The position numbers and the translations under genes are program-made. Shown here one piece after another: positions 8,617 through 16,729 of a DNA stretch of 64,000 bases; position 1 is the first letter of the stretch; each line of letters opens with the position of its first letter. The stretch is from Kineococcus terrestris (lineage in GTDB: Bacteria; Actinomycetota; Actinomycetes; Actinomycetales; Kineococcaceae), in the NCBI RefSeq assembly GCF_041020765.1, contig NZ_JBEUEJ010000001.1. One strand, written 5' to 3'. A model generated the notes under the pieces. That model was not told where the DNA came from and did no database searches. It saw only the letters and a program-made list of their open reading frames with translations.

Positions 8617-9695
8617 GCGGGGACGCGCTGGCGGACGTGGTGCTGGACGTGCGGGACCTGCGGGTGCGCATCGACACCCCGCGCGGGACGGCGCACGTCG
8701 TCAACGGCCTGGACTACGCGGTCCGCGCGGGCGAGACCGTCGCCGTCGTCGGCGAGTCCGGCAGCGGCAAGAGCGTGTCCGTCATGGCGCTGCTGGGGCT
8801 GCTGCCGCGCACCGCGACCGTCACCGGTACGGCCGCGTTCGAGGGCCGCGACCTGCTGGCGATGAGCGAGGCGCAGCTGCGCGGGGTCCGCGGCAACGGC
8901 GTCGGGATGGTGTTCCAGGACCCGATGACGTCGCTGAACCCCGTCCTGACGATCGGGCGGCAGCTCACCGAGGGGCTGCTCGCGCACCGGAAGGTGGGCT
9001 CCAAGAGGGCGGCGCGCGAGCGGGCCGCGCAGCTGCTGGCCGACGTCGGCCTGCCCGACCCGCGCGGCGCGCTGGAGCGCTACCCGCACGAGCTGTCCGG
9101 CGGGATGCGCCAGCGCGTCGTCATCGCCATCGCCCTGTCCGGCGACCCGCGGCTGCTCATCGCCGACGAGGCCACCACCGCGCTCGACGTCACCGTGCAG
9201 GCGCAGATCCTCGACCTGGTGCGGCGGCTGCAGGACGAGCACGGCACCGGCGTCGTGTGGATCACGCACGACCTCGGGGTGGTCGCGGGCACCGCCGACC
9301 GCGTGCTGGTCATGTACGGCGGGCGGTGCGTGGAGGACGGCGGCGTCGACGACGTGTTCGCCCGCCCCGCCCACCCGTACACGCAGGGCCTGCTCGGGGC
9401 CCTGCCCGCGCTGGACGGCAGCACGCCCGGGGAGGACCTCGTCGCCATCCCCGGCACGCCGCCGCCGCCGACCGACCTGCCGCCCGGGTGCGTGTTCTTC
9501 CCGCGCTGCCCCGTGCGCGGCGACGAGCGGTGCGCCACCGAGCAGCCGCCGCTGCTGCAGGTGGCCTCCGGGCCGCCGGGCGCGGTGCCGCACCGGGCGG
9601 CGACGTTCTGCCGCGCCGACGTCCGCGACGCGCTCGCGGACGGCGGCGCCGAGGACCCCGCGGGGCGACCCGCGGCAGGGGAGGGGGCCGCGTGA
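8613..9695 (+). CDS. Peptide ABC transporter ATP-binding protein, DppD-type
   Basis: A 360-residue ATPase with Walker A GESGSGKS at 47-54, signature LSGGMRQR, Walker B LLIADEATTALD and the H-loop ITHDLG. The C-terminal oligopeptide-binding extension contains the Cys-rich GCVFFPRCP motif, which in this family can carry an iron-sulfur cluster. GTG at 8613 overlaps the permease stop. It powers uptake together with the DppF-type partner that follows. Confidence 0.93.
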   Translation: MSGDALADVVLDVRDLRVRIDTPRGTAHVVNGLDYAVRAGETVAVVGESGSGKSVSVMALLGLLPRTATVTGTAAFEGRDLLAMSEAQLRGVRGNGVGMVFQDPMTSLNPVLTIGRQLTEGLLAHRKVGSKRAARERAAQLLADVGLPDPRGALERYPHELSGGMRQRVVIAIALSGDPRLLIADEATTALDVTVQAQILDLVRRLQDEHGTGVVWITHDLGVVAGTADRVLVMYGGRCVEDGGVDDVFARPAHPYTQGLLGALPALDGSTPGEDLVAIPGTPPPPTDLPPGCVFFPRCPVRGDERCATEQPPLLQVASGPPGAVPHRAATFCRADVRDALADGGAEDPAGRPAAGEGAA

Positions 9696-10732
9696 CCGGG
9701 ACGAGCGAGACGCTGCGAGGGGACGTCCTGGTCCGCGCCCGCGACCTGCGGGTGCACTTCCCCGTCCGGGGGACGGGCCTGCGCCGGAAGCGGGTCGGTG
9801 CCGTGCGCGCCGTCGACGGCGTCGACCTGGAGGTCCGGCGCGGGGAGACCCTCGGCCTGGTCGGGGAGTCCGGCTGCGGCAAGTCCACGCTCGGCAACGC
9901 GCTGCTGCGGCTGGTCGAGCCGACCGGCGGGACCGTCGAGTTCGACGGCACCGACGTGACGGCGCTCGGCAAGCGGGAGCTGCGGGCGCTGCGCCGGCGG
10001 GCGGTGATGGTGTTCCAGGACCCGTACGCCTCGCTGGACCCGCGCACCACCGTCGGGCAGACCGTCGCCGAACCGCTGCAGGTGCACGGGCTGCACCCCG
10101 GCCGCGAGGCGCGCGCCGCGCGCGTGGCCGAGCTGCTGGAGCTGGTGGGGATGGACCCGTCGGTGGCCTCGCGCTACCCGCACGAGTTCTCCGGCGGGCA
10201 GCGCCAGCGCGTCGGCATCGCCCGCGCGCTGGCCGGTGAACCGGACTTCGTCGTCTGCGACGAGGCCATCGCCAGCCTCGACGTCAGCGTGCAGGCGCAG
10301 GTCCTGAACCTCCTGCGCCGCCTGCAGCGGCAGCTCGGCCTGACGTACCTGTTCGTCTCGCACGACCTGTCCGCCGTGCGGCACGTCAGCGACCGCATCG
10401 CCGTCATGTACCTGGGGCGGGTCGTCGAGGTCGGCACGGCCGAGCAGGTGTCCACCGACCCGCAGCACCCGTACACGCGGGCGCTGCTGTCGGCGGTGCC
10501 CGTGCCCGACCCGGTGCGCGAGCGGCGCCGCGAGCGGATCGTCCTGGCCGGGGACGTGCCCTCGGCCTCGGCGGTGCCGTCCGGCTGCCGCTTCCGCACC
10601 CGCTGCCCGCAGGTGTTCGAGCCCTGCGCCGACGTCGACCCGGCCCTGCAGGAGGTCCGCGGCGGACAGTCCGCGGCGTGCCACCTGCACGGCGTCGTGG
10701 GCGTCGGGGACCGCGCCGCCGCGACCCGCTGA
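9692..10732 (+). CDS. Peptide ABC transporter ATP-binding protein, DppF-type
   Basis: A 346-residue ATPase with Walker A GESGCGKS at 58-65, signature FSGGQRQR, Walker B FVVCDEAIASLD and the VSHDLSAV H-loop. The C-terminal domain has GCRFRTRCP, the DppF counterpart of the Cys motif in the upstream ATPase. GTG at 9692 overlaps the upstream stop. It is the last gene of the importer operon and is followed eight bases later by a long hairpin. Confidence 0.93.
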   Translation: MTGTSETLRGDVLVRARDLRVHFPVRGTGLRRKRVGAVRAVDGVDLEVRRGETLGLVGESGCGKSTLGNALLRLVEPTGGTVEFDGTDVTALGKRELRALRRRAVMVFQDPYASLDPRTTVGQTVAEPLQVHGLHPGREARAARVAELLELVGMDPSVASRYPHEFSGGQRQRVGIARALAGEPDFVVCDEAIASLDVSVQAQVLNLLRRLQRQLGLTYLFVSHDLSAVRHVSDRIAVMYLGRVVEVGTAEQVSTDPQHPYTRALLSAVPVPDPVRERRRERIVLAGDVPSASAVPSGCRFRTRCPQVFEPCADVDPALQEVRGGQSAACHLHGVVGVGDRAAATR

Positions 10733-10739
10733 CCGGCGC

Positions 10740-10775
10740 GGCCGCACCGCGGGGGAGGACCCCCGCGGTGCGGCC
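10740..10775. terminator. Bidirectional hairpin between the importer operon and the rid gene
   Basis: A perfect 16-bp stem (10740-10755 with 10760-10775) closes a four-base AGGA loop. There is no T run, as is usual for actinobacterial terminators. It sits between convergent genes ending at 10732 and 10794, so it can serve both strands. Confidence 0.8.
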
Positions 10776-10793
10776 GGACGCCGGCCGGCGGGG

Positions 10794-11459
10794 TCAGTGC
10801 GCCTGGTGCTGCTCGGGGTAGACGGCGTCGACCTCGATCTCCACGAGCCAGCCCGGCACCGGCAGGGTCGCGACCTCCAGCGCCGAGCGGGAGGGCACGG
10901 CGGCGTTCTCGCGCAGCGGCGGTGCGGGCTCGCCGGTGCCGAGGACGACGTCGACGGCCTCGCGGGTCTCCAGGTCCACGTTGGCGAACCACTGCCGGTA
11001 CGCGCGGTTCCAGCCGGCGAAGTCCGCGACCTCGGCGCCGGGCTCGTTGTCGAGGAACACGCGCATGGTGATGACGTCGTCGACGTCGAGGCCGACCGAC
11101 TCCAGGTTCTGCTGGATCGCGGCCAGGGCGTTCAGGCCCTGCGCCTCGGTGAGCGTGACGCCCTCGGGCAGCTCGCCGCCGAAGGCGTCCAGGTCGACGT
11201 ACGCCTCGGGGGTGCCGGGCTCGGCGTCGGGGTTCGCCGCCGACGGCCCGGTGCCGGAGGACTTGTAGAGCGCCACGTCGGCGCCGATCCCGACACCGCG
11301 GGCGATGTTCGGGTTCGTCGCGCCGACCGGCAGGTTCACCGCGACGGTGCCGGGGGCGGGGGTGCTCCAGCGCTCGGCGGCGACGCCGGCGCCGGCGCCC
11401 GCGCCGAGCAGCAGGGCGGCGCCGGCCGCGACGGCCAGGGGACGGGAGGGCTTCTTCAC
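10794..11459 (-). CDS. Exported Rid (YjgF/YER057c/UK114) family protein
   Basis: The 221-residue product starts with a signal peptide or membrane anchor (MKKPSRPLAVAAGAALLLGA). The Rid fold follows, with GLNALAAIQQNLESVGLDVDDVI, MRVFLDNE, and SRSALEVATLPVPGWLVEIE near the C-terminus. RidA enzymes hydrolyse reactive imines and enamines. In E. coli RidA the catalytic Arg sits in the VARLP segment; here that position is Thr (EVATLP), as in Rid subgroups lacking it, so deaminase activity is doubtful. It is longer than a normal 130-residue RidA because of the leader and an inserted region around residues 70-95. It lies 37 bases after a Tat-exported amine oxidase on the same strand, suggesting one operon and a shared extracytoplasmic substrate. 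Confidence 0.8.
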   Translation of the reverse strand: MKKPSRPLAVAAGAALLLGAGAGAGVAAERWSTPAPGTVAVNLPVGATNPNIARGVGIGADVALYKSSGTGPSAANPDAEPGTPEAYVDLDAFGGELPEGVTLTEAQGLNALAAIQQNLESVGLDVDDVITMRVFLDNEPGAEVADFAGWNRAYRQWFANVDLETREAVDVVLGTGEPAPPLRENAAVPSRSALEVATLPVPGWLVEIEVDAVYPEQHQAH

Positions 11460-11496
11460 GGGTGGGTCTCTCCTCGGGAGTTCTCGGGGTCCTCGG

Positions 11497-13086
11497 TCAG
11501 CTGCTCATGACGCGCTGGTGCAGCGCGGTGACGGTGGCGCGCGCCGACGTCATCGCCCCGTGCATCCAGGCGATGGCGTGCGAGAGGTGGTCGCCGGCGA
11601 AGTAGACGTTGCCCTGCGGGGCCAGCAGCGTGCGGTACGCCTGGCCCTCCTGGTCGGCCCAGCCGACCCAGCCGGCCTCGGAGAACCTCGTGACGCCCCA
11701 GGAGACGGAGAACGAGGAGGCGATGTCCTTCCCGTAGACGTCGCCGTGGATCTTCGCGCCGTTGACGACGGCCCGCTGGCGGCGCTGCGCGTGCGGCAGC
11801 GCGGCGTACGAGCGGGCCGCGTCGCCGTAGTTGTAGTAGCCGACGACGACACCGCGCTCGCCGTGGTAGCCGGAGGACGGGTACCAGATGCCGGCCAGGT
11901 CCAGGTCGGTGTTCGTGATGCCGCCGTAGATGCGGGCGTCCTCCTCCCACCAGCGGCGGGAGTACTCCAGGCCGATCTTGCCGGTGGGCGCGGGCACGGG
12001 GGTCTCCAGCGCCGCCTGCACGCCGGGGCCCAGGTTGTGCGGGACGCGCGCGGCCAGGTGCGGGGGCAGGGTGTTGACGACGAAGTCGGCGGTGGCGGTG
12101 CGAGGGACCCCGGCGGCGTCGGTGTAGTCGACCTCGCCGCCGGTGGGCGTGGTGCGCACGCCGGTGACCTCGCAGCCGTAGCGGACCTTCGAGGGCCCGA
12201 CGGCCTTCTCCAGCGCGTAGGGGATGCGGTCCATCCCGCCGACGGGCTGGAACATCATCATCGCCTGCGACCAGCCGAGCTCGAAGGAGAAGTTCCGGCC
12301 GATCCCGCTGCGGACCACGTCCTCCAGGCTCGGGGCGGGGGAGACGGTGCCGGACTCCAGACCCGCGGCGGGGGCGACGTCGTAGCCGCGCCGGCCCGTG
12401 CCGCCGGTGTAGCGGTCGCCCTCGGACAGGTCGCCGAAGTTGCGCAGGAACACCAGGAGCGCCTCCTGGTCCTCCGCGGTCAGCTCCGCGTCCAGCGCAC
12501 CGGCGTTCGTCGCCTTGGCCAGCAGTTCCGACACGTACCCGAAGGTGTCGGCCTTGGCGGCGCGGTGGGTGATCGAGCGGTTCGACAGGGCGGTGTCGCC
12601 GGTGTAGTGGACCAGCGCGTTCGCGTTCTGGTTGACGAAGGGTTCCAGCGGCACGCCGAGCTCGCGGCAGTAGTCCATCGTCACGTGGTGCTGGGGGATG
12701 CGCGCGGGCCCGGCGTTCATGTACTGGCCCTCGGCGAACCGCACGCGCTGCGTCTCGCCGTTCAGGTCCGTCTCGGTGTCGCCCCCGCGCACCGTCCAGT
12801 TGCGCCCGCCGGGGCGGCGGCGCCCCTCCAGCAGCGTGACGCGGTACCCGGCCTTGCCGAGCTCGTAGGCGGTGGTCAGGCCGGCGATGCCGGCGCCGAG
12901 GACGAGGACGGTGCGGGCCGAGCGGCCGGTGAGGCTGAAGTCGGACGGCTTGGGCGGGGTGAACGCGGCGGTGGGGGCGGCCACCGCGGCGGGGGCCAGG
13001 CCCAGCGCGCCCATCGCGCCGAACATGGCCCCGGCGCCACCGGTGGCGCCGACACCGCGGAGGAACGACCTGCGGGAAACGGACAC
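11497..13086 (-). CDS. Tat-exported flavin monoamine/L-amino-acid oxidase family protein
   Basis: The 529-residue protein begins with a clear twin-arginine signal (SRRSFLRGVGATGGAG). The FAD-binding dinucleotide motif is VLVLGAGIAGLTTAYELG, followed by the family's GG doublet (RRRPGGRNW). The C-terminal FAD segment is GNVYFAGDHLSHAIAWMHGA. The fold and length fit flavin amine oxidases, which oxidise amines or amino acids to imines with release of hydrogen peroxide; the substrate is not visible. GTG at 13086 has GAGGAGAT as ribosome site nine bases upstream. It is followed by an exported Rid-family gene. Folding in the cytoplasm with FAD before export explains the use of the Tat pathway. Confidence 0.87.
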   Translation of the reverse strand: MSVSRRSFLRGVGATGGAGAMFGAMGALGLAPAAVAAPTAAFTPPKPSDFSLTGRSARTVLVLGAGIAGLTTAYELGKAGYRVTLLEGRRRPGGRNWTVRGGDTETDLNGETQRVRFAEGQYMNAGPARIPQHHVTMDYCRELGVPLEPFVNQNANALVHYTGDTALSNRSITHRAAKADTFGYVSELLAKATNAGALDAELTAEDQEALLVFLRNFGDLSEGDRYTGGTGRRGYDVAPAAGLESGTVSPAPSLEDVVRSGIGRNFSFELGWSQAMMMFQPVGGMDRIPYALEKAVGPSKVRYGCEVTGVRTTPTGGEVDYTDAAGVPRTATADFVVNTLPPHLAARVPHNLGPGVQAALETPVPAPTGKIGLEYSRRWWEEDARIYGGITNTDLDLAGIWYPSSGYHGERGVVVGYYNYGDAARSYAALPHAQRRQRAVVNGAKIHGDVYGKDIASSFSVSWGVTRFSEAGWVGWADQEGQAYRTLLAPQGNVYFAGDHLSHAIAWMHGAMTSARATVTALHQRVMSS

Positions 13087-13200
13087 GGATCTCCTCGTCG
13101 TCGCGCGCGGCAGCGCGCGGTCGTGGGGGGTGGGGCACCGTGGGTGACGGTGCGTGCCCGACCCTGTCGTCCGCGTGTTTCCTGAAGATCAACCGGGTGT

Positions 13201-13217
13201 CACGTCTGCGTGACGTG
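13201..13217. promoter_or_regulatory. Small inverted repeat upstream of the amine oxidase gene
   Basis: CACGTC and GACGTG form 6-bp arms around a five-base centre. The repeat lies upstream of a TTGATC sequence that may be the -35 of the amine oxidase promoter. It could be an operator or belong to the lacI terminator region; no function is shown. Confidence 0.3.
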
Positions 13218-13220
13218 TGG

Positions 13221-13257
13221 GACCGCTGTGCCGCGTGCGACGCGCGGCACAGCGGTC
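13221..13257 (-). terminator. Hairpin overlapping the stop codon of the LacI-type gene
   Basis: A perfect 15-bp stem (13221-13235 with 13243-13257) has a seven-base loop. Its far arm runs into the TGA of the regulator gene, so it would end that transcript before the amine oxidase operon. Confidence 0.7.
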
Positions 13258-14305
13258 AGCGCCGCGGCGGAACGGTCGAGCGCCGGGGCGGTGCGGTCGA
13301 GTGCCGAACGACGAGCGAGGTCGCCAGCTCCACGCGCGTGCCGCTGACCTCCTGCCCGTCGGCCAGCGACAGCACCGTGCGGGCGGCCGCCGCGCCCATC
13401 TCGGCCAGCGGCTGGCGCACCGTCGTCAGCGGCGGGGAGGCCCACTCGGCCAGCTGCAGGTCGTCGAACCCGACGACCGAGACGTCCTCCGGCACGCGCA
13501 GCCCGCGCCGGCGCACCGCCTCGTACACGCCCAGCGCCATCTGGTCGCTGGCCGCGAAGATGGCGGTCGGCGGGTCCTCCAGCTCCAGCAGCGCCCGCGC
13601 CTCGCGGTAGCCGGACTCCTGGTGGAAGTCGCCCTGGCGCACCAGCGCCGGGTCCATCGCCAGGCCCGCGGACTCCAGCGCCGCGCGGTGCCCGTCCAGG
13701 CGCGCCCTGCTGCACAGCAGGTCCGGCGGGCCGCCGACCAGGGCGGTGCGCCGGTGCCCGAGCCCGACGAGGTGCGTGGTCGCGGCCAGGCCGCCGGCCC
13801 AGTTCGTCGCCCCCACCGACGGCACACCGGCCGGGGGCACGCCCGCGGGATCCACGACGACCAGCGGGACGGAGCGCTCCTGCAGCCACGGCTCCAGGTC
13901 GCGCTGCACGTGCGAGGTGACGAGCAGGACGCCGTCGCTGCCGCGCGAGCCCAGGTCGTGCAGCCACTGCCGGGCGGCGGTGGCGCTGCCGTGGACGGCG
14001 GAGACGACCACCCCGGCGCCCGCGGCCCGCGCGACCTCCTCGACCCCGCGCAGGATCTCGACCGCCCAGGGGGAGTCGAGGTCGTCGAAGACGAGGTCGA
14101 GGAGGCCGGTGCGGGCGCGCGCCGCCGCGGCGCGCTGCGGCCGGTAGCCGCGCGCCCGCAGCAGGGCCTCCACGCGCTCCCGCGTCGCCGCGGCGACGTC
14201 ACCGCGGCCGTTGACGACGCGGGAGACGGTGGGGACGGACACGCCGGCCTCGCGCGCGATCTCGGTGATCGTCACGGGTCGGCCGGGTGTGCTCACGGCG
14301 CCCAC
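13256..14305 (-). CDS. LacI/GalR family transcriptional regulator
   Basis: The 349-residue repressor-type protein has an N-terminal helix-turn-helix (VTITEIAREAGVSVPTVSRV, then NGRGDVAA) and a periplasmic-binding-like sensor domain (GVLLVTSHVQ, VPLVVVDPAGVP, AIFAASDQMALGVYEA, VSVVGFDDLQLAEWASPPLT). The effector is presumably a sugar. It lies directly downstream of a GH10 xylanase gene on the same strand, with 57 bases between, and that promoter carries a perfect inverted repeat, so xylan-linked control is the simplest reading. Start is uncertain: GTG at 14305 or the in-frame GTG at 14296, which gives the more typical MSTPGRPVTITEIA start. Confidence 0.9.
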   Translation of the reverse strand: MGAVSTPGRPVTITEIAREAGVSVPTVSRVVNGRGDVAAATRERVEALLRARGYRPQRAAAARARTGLLDLVFDDLDSPWAVEILRGVEEVARAAGAGVVVSAVHGSATAARQWLHDLGSRGSDGVLLVTSHVQRDLEPWLQERSVPLVVVDPAGVPPAGVPSVGATNWAGGLAATTHLVGLGHRRTALVGGPPDLLCSRARLDGHRAALESAGLAMDPALVRQGDFHQESGYREARALLELEDPPTAIFAASDQMALGVYEAVRRRGLRVPEDVSVVGFDDLQLAEWASPPLTTVRQPLAEMGAAAARTVLSLADGQEVSGTRVELATSLVVRHSTAPPRRSTVPPRR

Positions 14306-14362
14306 GCTAGCCGGGTGCCGGGCCGTGCGGGACGGACCCGCGCGGGAGCGGGCCCCGCGGGC

Positions 14363-15577
14363 TCAGCGGCCCCAGCCGGCGCGGGTGGCCGCGCGCAGGG
14401 TGTCCTGCAGCGCGTTGTACGCCGGCTTGCGCTCGTAGGTCTCCGTCGTGACGGTCGCCGAGCCCTCGGAGGGGAAGAACACCGGCACCCACGAGTACTT
14501 GTCGGTGAAGCCCCAGATGGTGAAGGACTTGCACTCGCGCACGTCCAGGCAGGCCTGCAGGGCCCGCTGGTAGTAGTCGGCCTGCTGGGCCAGCTGCGCG
14601 GCCGTGGGACCGTCCTCGCCGACCTCCATGCGCACGTCGATCTCGGTGATGGCGGTCTCCAGGCCGAGGTCGACGAAGCGCTGCAGGTTCGCGCGCAGGT
14701 CGTTCGGGAAGCCGTACTGCGTGCTCAGGTGGCTCTGCGGGGCGAAGCCGTGCACGGGCACGCCGTCGGCCAGCAGGTCCTGGATCAGCTCGTAGTAGGC
14801 GTCGCTCTTGGCGTTGAACGACTCCACGTTGTAGTCGTTGAAGTACAGCTTCGCCTTCGGGTCGGCCTCGTGCGCCCAGCGGAACGCGTCGGCGATGATC
14901 CCCGGCCCGAGGCGGGTGATCCAGATGTTCTCCTCCCGGAACTCGCCCTCCTCGGTGAAGATCTCGTTGGCGACGTCCCACTGCTGGATGCGCCCGGCGT
15001 AGCGGCTGACGACCGTGGAGATGTGGTCGCGCAGGATCTCGCGCAGCTCCTCGTCGGTGAAGTCGCCCTCGGTCAGCCACTCCGGGTTCTGGCTGTGCCA
15101 CAGCAGGGTGTGCCCGCGCACGACCTGGTCGTGCTCCTGCGCGAACCGCACGATGGCGTCGGCCGGGTAGAAGTTGTAGAAGCCCTGCTGGGGGTGGATG
15201 TACTCCCACTTCATCTGGTTCTCCGCCGACAGCGAGGAGAACTCGCGCGCCAGGCGGTCGCGGTACTCCACGTCGTAGGCGAACGGGTCGGCGTACGGCT
15301 GCTCCTCGTGGTGGCCGCCGCCGGCCACCGCCGAGCCGAGGTAGAACCCCTTCGGGGCCGCCGCGCGCAGGGTGTCGCGCGGGTTCTGGTGGTCCTTGAG
15401 CACCGCCCGGTCCTTGGCGCGGTCGGCCGCGCGGTCGTCGACGGCCGTGGAGGGCGCGGCGGTCGCGACGAGCACCGCGGGCGCCGCGACGGCCGCGGCG
15501 GCCAGCGCGAGCAGCCGGCGGCCGCGGGGACGGGCGGGGACGGGGTGGGTCGTGCGGGGACTGCGGGAGGGGCGCAT
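14363..15577 (-). CDS. Secreted GH10 endo-1,4-beta-xylanase
   Basis: The 404-residue enzyme has a Sec signal peptide (RGRRLLALAAAAVAAPAVLV, ending near the Ala-rich stretch before TAVDDRAADR). The GH10 catalytic module covers the remainder. The acid/base Glu lies in QWDVANEIF and the nucleophile Glu in TAITEIDVRM; the substrate-binding LWHSQNPEWL and FNDYNVE are also present. No carbohydrate-binding module follows, so it is a single-domain enzyme hydrolysing xylan backbone outside the cell. ATG at 15577 is preferred over 15595 because GAGGAGAG lies just upstream. It is controlled by the promoter and operator at 15608-15665, probably with the LacI-type regulator that follows. Confidence 0.93.
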   Translation of the reverse strand: MRPSRSPRTTHPVPARPRGRRLLALAAAAVAAPAVLVATAAPSTAVDDRAADRAKDRAVLKDHQNPRDTLRAAAPKGFYLGSAVAGGGHHEEQPYADPFAYDVEYRDRLAREFSSLSAENQMKWEYIHPQQGFYNFYPADAIVRFAQEHDQVVRGHTLLWHSQNPEWLTEGDFTDEELREILRDHISTVVSRYAGRIQQWDVANEIFTEEGEFREENIWITRLGPGIIADAFRWAHEADPKAKLYFNDYNVESFNAKSDAYYELIQDLLADGVPVHGFAPQSHLSTQYGFPNDLRANLQRFVDLGLETAITEIDVRMEVGEDGPTAAQLAQQADYYQRALQACLDVRECKSFTIWGFTDKYSWVPVFFPSEGSATVTTETYERKPAYNALQDTLRAATRAGWGR

Positions 15578-15607
15578 GTCTCTCCTCGGCTCCATCGCCT
15601 GGTTCGC

Positions 15608-15626
15608 TTCCGGAACTGTTCCGGAA
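15608..15626. promoter_or_regulatory. Operator-like perfect inverted repeat in the xylanase leader
   Basis: TTCCGGAACTGTTCCGGAA has two 9-base arms around a single T, the symmetry expected for a LacI-family dimer. It lies just downstream of the expected transcription start and about 30 bases before the xylanase ATG, so bound protein would block transcription. Confidence 0.65.
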
Positions 15627-15636
15627 GGTGGTCCGG

Positions 15637-15665
15637 ACCCTAGGCAGGCTCACAGGCGGCGTCAA
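15637..15665 (-). promoter_or_regulatory. Xylanase promoter with -35 and -10 boxes
   Basis: On the minus strand TTGACG (15665-15660) is separated by exactly 17 bases from TAGGGT (15642-15637). This is one of the best vegetative-type promoters in the window. The predicted start is near 15630, just ahead of the inverted repeat. Confidence 0.7.
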
Positions 15666-15753
15666 GGGTTCACCTGCCGGTGACCGCGGTCCGCCGTCCG
15701 GGTGCCTGCGACCCCGTCCCCGCGAGCCCGTTCCCGCACGTCCCACCGGCTCG

Positions 15754-15759
15754 TACGCT
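15754..15759 (+). promoter_or_regulatory. Putative leaderless -10 box (TACGCT)
   Basis: TACGCT ends seven bases before the GTG at 15767, leaving no room for a ribosome-binding site. This supports that GTG as the start of the DNA glycosylase gene. Confidence 0.5.
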
Positions 15760-15766
15760 GTGCCGC

Positions 15767-16729
15767 GTGCTCCCGCCCCGGACGTCGGCGTGGCGGCCCG
15801 GCCGGCCGGTCCCGCTGCAGGTGCAGCTCGCGACGCTGCGCCGCGGCGCCGGCGACCCCACCTACCGGCGCACCGCCGACGGGGCCGTGTGGCGGGCCAC
15901 CCGCACCCCCCTCGGGCCGGTGACGCTGCGGCTGGCGCTCGTGCCCGCCGACGCCGTCGTCGAGGCCACCGCCTGGGGCCCCGGCGCCGAGTGGGCGCTG
16001 GCCGGGGTGCCCGACCTGCTGGGCGCCGCCGACACCACCGCGGACGACTTCCGCCCCAGTCCCGAGCACCCCGCCCTCGTCGAGGCCCACCGCCTCCACG
16101 GCGGCTGGCGCGTGCCGCGCACCCGCTCGGTGTTCGAGGCCCTCAGCGCCTCCGCGCTGGAGCAGGTCGTCACCTGCGTGGAGGCCTTCGTCGCCTGGCG
16201 CCGCCTCGTGCAGCGCTTCGGCGAGCCCGCCCCCGGGCCCGCCGGCGCCGCCGGGCTGCTGCTGCCGCCCGCACCGCGCGACTGGCTGCGCGTGCCGTCC
16301 TGGGAGTGGCTGCAGGCGGGCGTCGAGCTGCGCCGGCGCCGCGTCACCCTGCTGGCCGCGCCGCGCGCCGCCGCCCTCGAGCGCACCGTCGACCTCGCCC
16401 CCGAGGACGCCGACCGGGCGCTGCGCTCCCTGCCCGGCGTGGGCGTGTGGACGTCCGCGGAGGTGCGCCAGCGCGCCCACGGGCACGCCGACGCGTTCTC
16501 CTTCGGCGACCTGCACGTGGCCAAGGACGTCTCGCACGCCCTCGTCGGGGAGGTCCTCGACGACGCCGGGTGCGCGGAGGTCATCGAGCGCTACCGCGGG
16601 CACCGCTTCCGCGTGCAGCGCCTGCTCGCCCTCGCCGGGCACCGCCGCCCCCGCCGCGGGCACCGCGCCGCCCTGCCCACCCACACCCCCAACCGCGCCG
16701 TGCGCGCCCACCGCGGGGTGCGCGGGTGA
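15767..16729 (+). CDS. DNA-3-methyladenine glycosylase-like protein (AlkA/HhH-GPD family)
   Basis: The 320-residue protein has the helix-hairpin-helix and Gly/Pro-rich loop of base-excision glycosylases: LRSLPGVGVWTSAEVRQRAH, followed about 20 residues later by the Asp-containing GDLHVAKDVSHAL that corresponds to the catalytic acid region. The N-terminal half resembles the AlkA accessory fold. It should remove alkylated bases. GTG at 15767 is chosen because a -10-like box sits seven bases upstream; the frame is open further up to 15680. The downstream gene overlaps its stop. Confidence 0.82.
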   Translation: MLPPRTSAWRPGRPVPLQVQLATLRRGAGDPTYRRTADGAVWRATRTPLGPVTLRLALVPADAVVEATAWGPGAEWALAGVPDLLGAADTTADDFRPSPEHPALVEAHRLHGGWRVPRTRSVFEALSASALEQVVTCVEAFVAWRRLVQRFGEPAPGPAGAAGLLLPPAPRDWLRVPSWEWLQAGVELRRRRVTLLAAPRAAALERTVDLAPEDADRALRSLPGVGVWTSAEVRQRAHGHADAFSFGDLHVAKDVSHALVGEVLDDAGCAEVIERYRGHRFRVQRLLALAGHRRPRRGHRAALPTHTPNRAVRAHRGVRG

